From contig VXAA01001143.1 in NCBI GenBank assembly GCA_013399115.1, positions 7,420 through 71,419 on the forward strand: 64,000 nucleotides of DNA, in the 5' to 3' direction. Position 1 is the first letter of the stretch, and the number at the start of each line of letters is the position of its first letter. This DNA comes from Anseranas semipalmata (taxonomy: Eukaryota; Chordata; Aves; Anseriformes; Anseranatidae). Shown in pieces: positions 61,557-64,000 of this stretch. Under the pieces are notes generated by a model. That model was not told where the DNA came from and did no database searches. It saw only the letters and a program-made list of their open reading frames with translations. The position numbers were made by a program, and so were the translations under genes.

Positions 61557-63049
61557 TGCATGCACACGCACTCACAGCTAAGGTCTTAATTCTATCTCCA
61601 GATGCTGTGTATAATCTAGAGGTTTATCTTAATGAATTATTTCTGTTATTACTGCAGGCAAAGTGAGATTTAATTTGATGTGTGATATATCCCTGGATTA
61701 ACTACCCTTTGGTTTTATTTGCCTCATAATGGTGAATTTTTGTTTATAGACCCATTTTGTAATTACATCCCTGAGCTCAGAAGGGCTATGGCAATGCTGC
61801 TTCGTCCTATAGGAGATCAGGATCCAATTCCCTTCTCCCAGTCCTGCTGTAAGCTGTGGCTAGAACAGAAGCTGTACAATATGATGTGCACCATTTTGTC
61901 TTGCTTAATAGCAGCTTTACAGGACAAAGTGCATTGAATCGAGAGACTCTCCTTGGCCAAGAAGGCTGCGATTACCACTTGAGAGGACTATGCAAAGTGG
62001 CAGAGAAGCTTCACCTTGAAAAGTGACAACAGCGTGTGTTATAACGAGTGCCAGGAGCATTCAGCTGAATCCCTCATGATACTGACACGCTGGAAGTGTC
62101 ATGACACCACAGAGGCTCCAGGGGTGGTACAGGGTGCTGGGGGGCATGGGAGCGGGTGGAGCAGAGGCTCATTAATGCCCTATTTCCCAGATGACCTCCT
62201 CTCCATGGGAAGCCAAGCCTTCACCCCATCCTCAAAGACGCAGCACAGGCTGGTGGTCATGGCACTGGGACACTCCTCTCCCTTCCTCCCTTGAAGCTCT
62301 GAATTTCCTGCTCCATCCAGCCCAAACCCTTCCCTTGTCTTCTCCTAGCTGGGAGGTTTAGCACTGGCTCATAGTCACAGCACCTCTCTAGCAGCCACAA
62401 GAGAAAGAGGAGCCTGCCTGAAATCCAGCTCATCCACCTCCCTCGTGCCCCATCCCAATGTGGATGGGGAGAGGGGCAGGGGCACGTGGCTGAGTGCCCC
62501 GGGGCGGCTCTGTACCGAGCAGGACACAACATGGTGCTTACAGAAGCTGTGAGGGCACCCTTACCTAATCCCCCGGTGACATATGGTACAGCGCGCGCGG
62601 AATTGTGTTTCGTTGCAATCATAGTGATCTTAATCAGTACTACTTGTAACAACAGAAGTCAGCGTAAGTATTGGGAGGAGAAAGTGGAAGCACACAAGTC
62701 CATCTGGGCCTTAGTACGCCCCTTGGAAATGTTTTTTTTTTTGACTTTAGACTTAAAGCAGGGTGCCCCCAAGCCCCGCGCTCAAGCTCGACCCCTCACT
62801 CATGCTGACGCTCTCAGCTCGCTGAGCACCGACTCCGACCACCCCGTCGCCCTGTGCTGGAGCCTGGTGTGATGGAGCCCTCCAGGAACAACCTGGAGCG
62901 GGGAGCTCCACCGAGCCAGCCAGAAATCACGAAGTTCAATGAGAAGGTCAGGCTTTGCAGGGAGGGAGGTGTTGGGTTCAATGTCTACTCAGACAGAGTC
63001 ATGCTAACAAATATGCATGTTTTCTAGGTATACATCATGCTGAAGACAA
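61557..63049. other. Non-coding stretch, partly GC-rich
   Basis: 62090-62540 and 62760-62930 are GC-rich. No coherent exon or repeat was recognised. A 128-codon frame at 62486-62872 lacks resemblance to any family. Confidence 0.4.
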
Positions 63050-63290
63050 CATGTTTTTTTTACTGGCAACAGGAATGTTTGAGGCCATTAAACTGCACCG
63101 AGCCAAAACCTCCAGTTCATAAAGAGTGCCTGCAGATTTACGTTGCACGGCGTGTATTTGTAATTGCTCCTGACATGTCAGCTCTCATACACTTCCATTA
63201 GAAGTTTATTTCCACTTTTTTTTTTTTTTTTCCAGTTAATAAAATTAAATGTTGGAAAGCCAAAGTGAAAAATAAAATCTGTCAGAGTCT
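63050..63290. promoter_or_regulatory. Possible conserved non-coding element
   Basis: Repeat-free stretch with mixed motifs (GTATTTGTAATTGCTCC at 63154-63170, a GACATGTC palindrome at 63172-63179) and a T16 tract at 63216-63231. Conservation cannot be seen from here. Confidence 0.2.
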
Positions 63291-63729
63291 TGCTTGGACC
63301 AGCACAAAATGGAATATTCAGAGCTGACACCAAAGCCGCCTTCAGAATCACCTACTGTTGAGAGAGCAGTGTACTAAAACTCAGCTTCCTGCTTTTTGCC
63401 AGTTTGAACCGAACCTGTAGTGTTGTTTTACGGCCTTGGGAGTGTGAATTTCAAATGGACCTTAAGGGTGGAAAGTGATTTAAAAATATTTTTCTAAGAA
63501 ACCCCAAAACACAAGCAGCATTTTTATGAGCGAAAATCTAGGAGTATGCGTCAACATTTGCAAACATTTCTGAGGGATGCAAGCAACATAAATCCTAGGA
63601 CTTTAGAGCTGTCAGGAGGCCAAAGCCTTGTTTGCTTTACCCATATGAGTAGTCTTGTTCAAGTCAACGGCTGTAAATAAAATGAGCAAGACTTAGCCTG
63701 AAGTCTACAACAAATAATACGAGCAATCT
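63291..63729. other. Non-coding stretch
   Basis: Nothing recognised. Confidence 0.5.
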
Positions 63730-64000
63730 TTTCCCCCCGCAGGAAGAGACGCCGAGCATTCCTGGGCCCGACCTGTCCCTGCGCAGCCCGTGGGGCAGGA
63801 TCGGCCGTGCCCGCTGTGCCGCCTCTCCATGCGGCTCCTGGTTTTCCTGCTGCTCTCCGGTGCTGCGGGACGTGGTGGCCCTTCCCAGCACCCAGCTCCA
63901 CGCTGGTGGCTGTGCCCAAGGCGCTGCCCTTCCCCTGCCCCTTCCCAGTGGTGTCGCTGGGTGAGGGCAGCACTGGGATCCTCCGCCTGCTCCTGCCCCG
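63730..64000 (+). other. GC-rich right edge, possible exon start or promoter
   Basis: An acceptor-like TTTTCCCCCCGCAG ends at 63742. About 18 CpG lie in the next 258 bases. Two plus frames stay open to the window end, one of them from an ATG at 63829. That frame begins MRLLVFLLLSGAAGRGG, which looks like a signal peptide with a small-residue cleavage site. The Kozak context is poor. A minus frame is open as well. Open frames are cheap in GC-rich DNA, so this is only a hint of a gene starting near or beyond the edge. Confidence 0.2.

Noticed and set aside
1..64000. CRISPR arrays, operons, prophage, endogenous retrovirus LTR pairs, rRNA, known microRNA hairpins
   Set aside because: None seen. 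No regularly spaced direct repeats, no paired LTRs with gag/pol-like frames, and no ribosomal RNA or familiar microRNA sequence.

Overview
This window looks like bird nuclear DNA. The main evidence is a chicken-repeat-1 (CR1) LINE at 31369-32227. It carries the avian CR1 reverse-transcriptase C-terminus and the diagnostic tandem ATTCTGTG-type 3' end. A second CR1 tail, several much older CR1/L3-like copies, and many MIR/CORE-SINE-like and other amniote-age repeat remnants agree with this. Introns, long AT-rich stretches and the absence of dense reading frames rule out a prokaryote. One ambiguous base (n) sits at 9442.

I recognise no complete or partial host protein-coding gene. Apart from the CR1 frame (258 codons), the longest open frames are about 140-170 codons. 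That is what chance gives over 64 kb read in six frames. The window is best read as intergenic or deep-intronic sequence. Its left edge (1-600) is a dense CpG island and its last 270 bases are GC-rich. Both could be promoter or exon sequence of genes lying mostly outside the window.

Layout. 1-600: CpG island with GCT and GAG triplet repeats. 600-2200: unremarkable, with one near-perfect CTCF-type motif. 2200-2800: AT-rich and full of TAAT/ATTA cores, resembling a developmental conserved non-coding element. 3150-3950: a decayed ancient CR1. 4-31 kb: mostly single-copy sequence sprinkled with MIR-like SINE fragments, a tRNA-derived SINE remnant, and two short coding-like segments (22.24-22.33 kb minus; 28.25-28.41 kb, strand ambiguous). 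31.4-32.2 kb: the young CR1. 32-46 kb: single-copy, with two more enhancer-like AT-rich blocks. 46.10-46.27 kb and 50.11-50.17 kb: segments with good splice signals. 54-57 kb: older CR1 tails, an (AACTA)n array, a sauropsid-type repeat and a nearly full MIR-like copy. 57-63.7 kb: single-copy with fragments and a G-quadruplex-prone run. 63.73-64.0 kb: GC-rich edge.

I found no new enzymatic or defence system. The items most worth checking are the four candidate exons, the left CpG island with its nearby CTCF-type site, the enhancer-like blocks, and the families of ancient repeats that occur more than once here.
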